A stretch of 5,900 bases of DNA from an uncultured Eubacteriales bacterium (lineage in GTDB: Bacteria; Bacillota; Clostridia; Oscillospirales; Oscillospiraceae), in the NCBI GenBank assembly GCA_900544405.1, contig UQVA01000049.1, forward strand, positions 1 to 5,900, written 5' to 3'. Below the pieces are notes generated by a model. It was not told the DNA's origin and did no database searches. It worked only from the letters and a program-made list of their open reading frames with translations. The translations under genes and the position numbers were made by a program. Shown one piece after another: positions 5,700-5,900 of the stretch (its first letter is position 1; every line of letters starts with the position of its first letter).

Positions 5700-5900
5700 T
5701 GTAGGGGAGCCTTAACTCTGAGGAACCGGCCCCGTACTTTTGAGGAAAGGCTTCCCCTGGAGGGGAAGGCTTTGGACGGTGCGTCGTCGAAAGTCCCTAC
5801 CGCCCCTCATCCGGTCCGGCTTGAGCCGGACCACTTAGGAATGGTATGACTGCCACCGGCAGTCATAAAGATTTTGGATTCGCTGCGCGGAGCACCACCC
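5700..5900 (+). repeat. Dispersed hairpin repeat, copy R5, upstream of thrC
   Basis: From left to right this copy holds an inverted CCCCTACA box (5707-5700) and hairpin CTTCCCCT/AGGGGAAG (5751-5758, 5761-5768). The box CCTACCGCCCCTCATCCGG follows at 5796-5814, then stem-loop GGTCCGGC/GCCGGACC (5813-5820, 5825-5832) and hairpin TATGACTGCC/GGCAGTCATA (5845-5854, 5858-5867), and last the tail matching R1 up to the window edge. Bases 5805-5834 are identical, in complement, to 2764-2735 in R2. If thrC is transcribed from upstream of this repeat, the whole array is its 5' leader. I see no convincing promoter in 5657-5700. Confidence 0.8.

Noticed and set aside
5657..5900. Threonine attenuator or T-box upstream of thrC
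   Set aside because: On the minus strand there is no run of Thr codons behind a start codon, no T-box-like conserved core, and no terminator stem with a T-run. The stems present belong to the dispersed repeat.

Overview
The window looks like a piece of a G+C-rich chromosome from an anaerobic Firmicute, most likely Clostridia of the Oscillospirales type. That placement is an inference from protein style, strong GGAGG-type ribosome binding sites, and intergenic spaces filled with short hairpin repeats built around CTTCCCCT/AGGGGAAG. No marker gene in the window fixes the genus.

Layout. Positions 1-212 are non-coding and begin inside a dispersed repeat. A rightward, tightly overlapping three-gene operon follows: a CYTH-domain (triphosphate tunnel) protein (213-797), a DnaQ-like DEDDh 3'-5' exonuclease (794-1495) and a class I/II PLP-dependent aminotransferase (1488-2669). 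Positions 2670-3029 are a non-coding convergent region. It holds a head-to-head inverted repeat element, two more hairpins and a good Rho-independent terminator for the rightward operon. On the minus strand, threonine synthase thrC (5644-4193) is followed by homoserine kinase thrB (3911-3030). Their 281-bp gap is filled by another copy of the repeat family. Positions 5645-5900 upstream of thrC hold a further copy, and the last 58 bases match the first bases of the window in direct orientation.

How the genes work together. ThrB phosphorylates homoserine and ThrC converts O-phosphohomoserine to threonine, so the leftward pair is the last two steps of threonine synthesis. Homoserine dehydrogenase and aspartokinase are not in the window. 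The rightward operon has no obvious single pathway; the overlaps argue for co-translation, but the partners' joint role is unknown.

The five genes are ordinary family members with intact motifs. The least ordinary content is the intergenic repeat system. It consists of modules that recur in changed order and orientation at four or five sites. In one module the hairpin stem has three unrelated but self-complementary sequences between conserved flanks, which points to selection on, or origin through, a folded structure.
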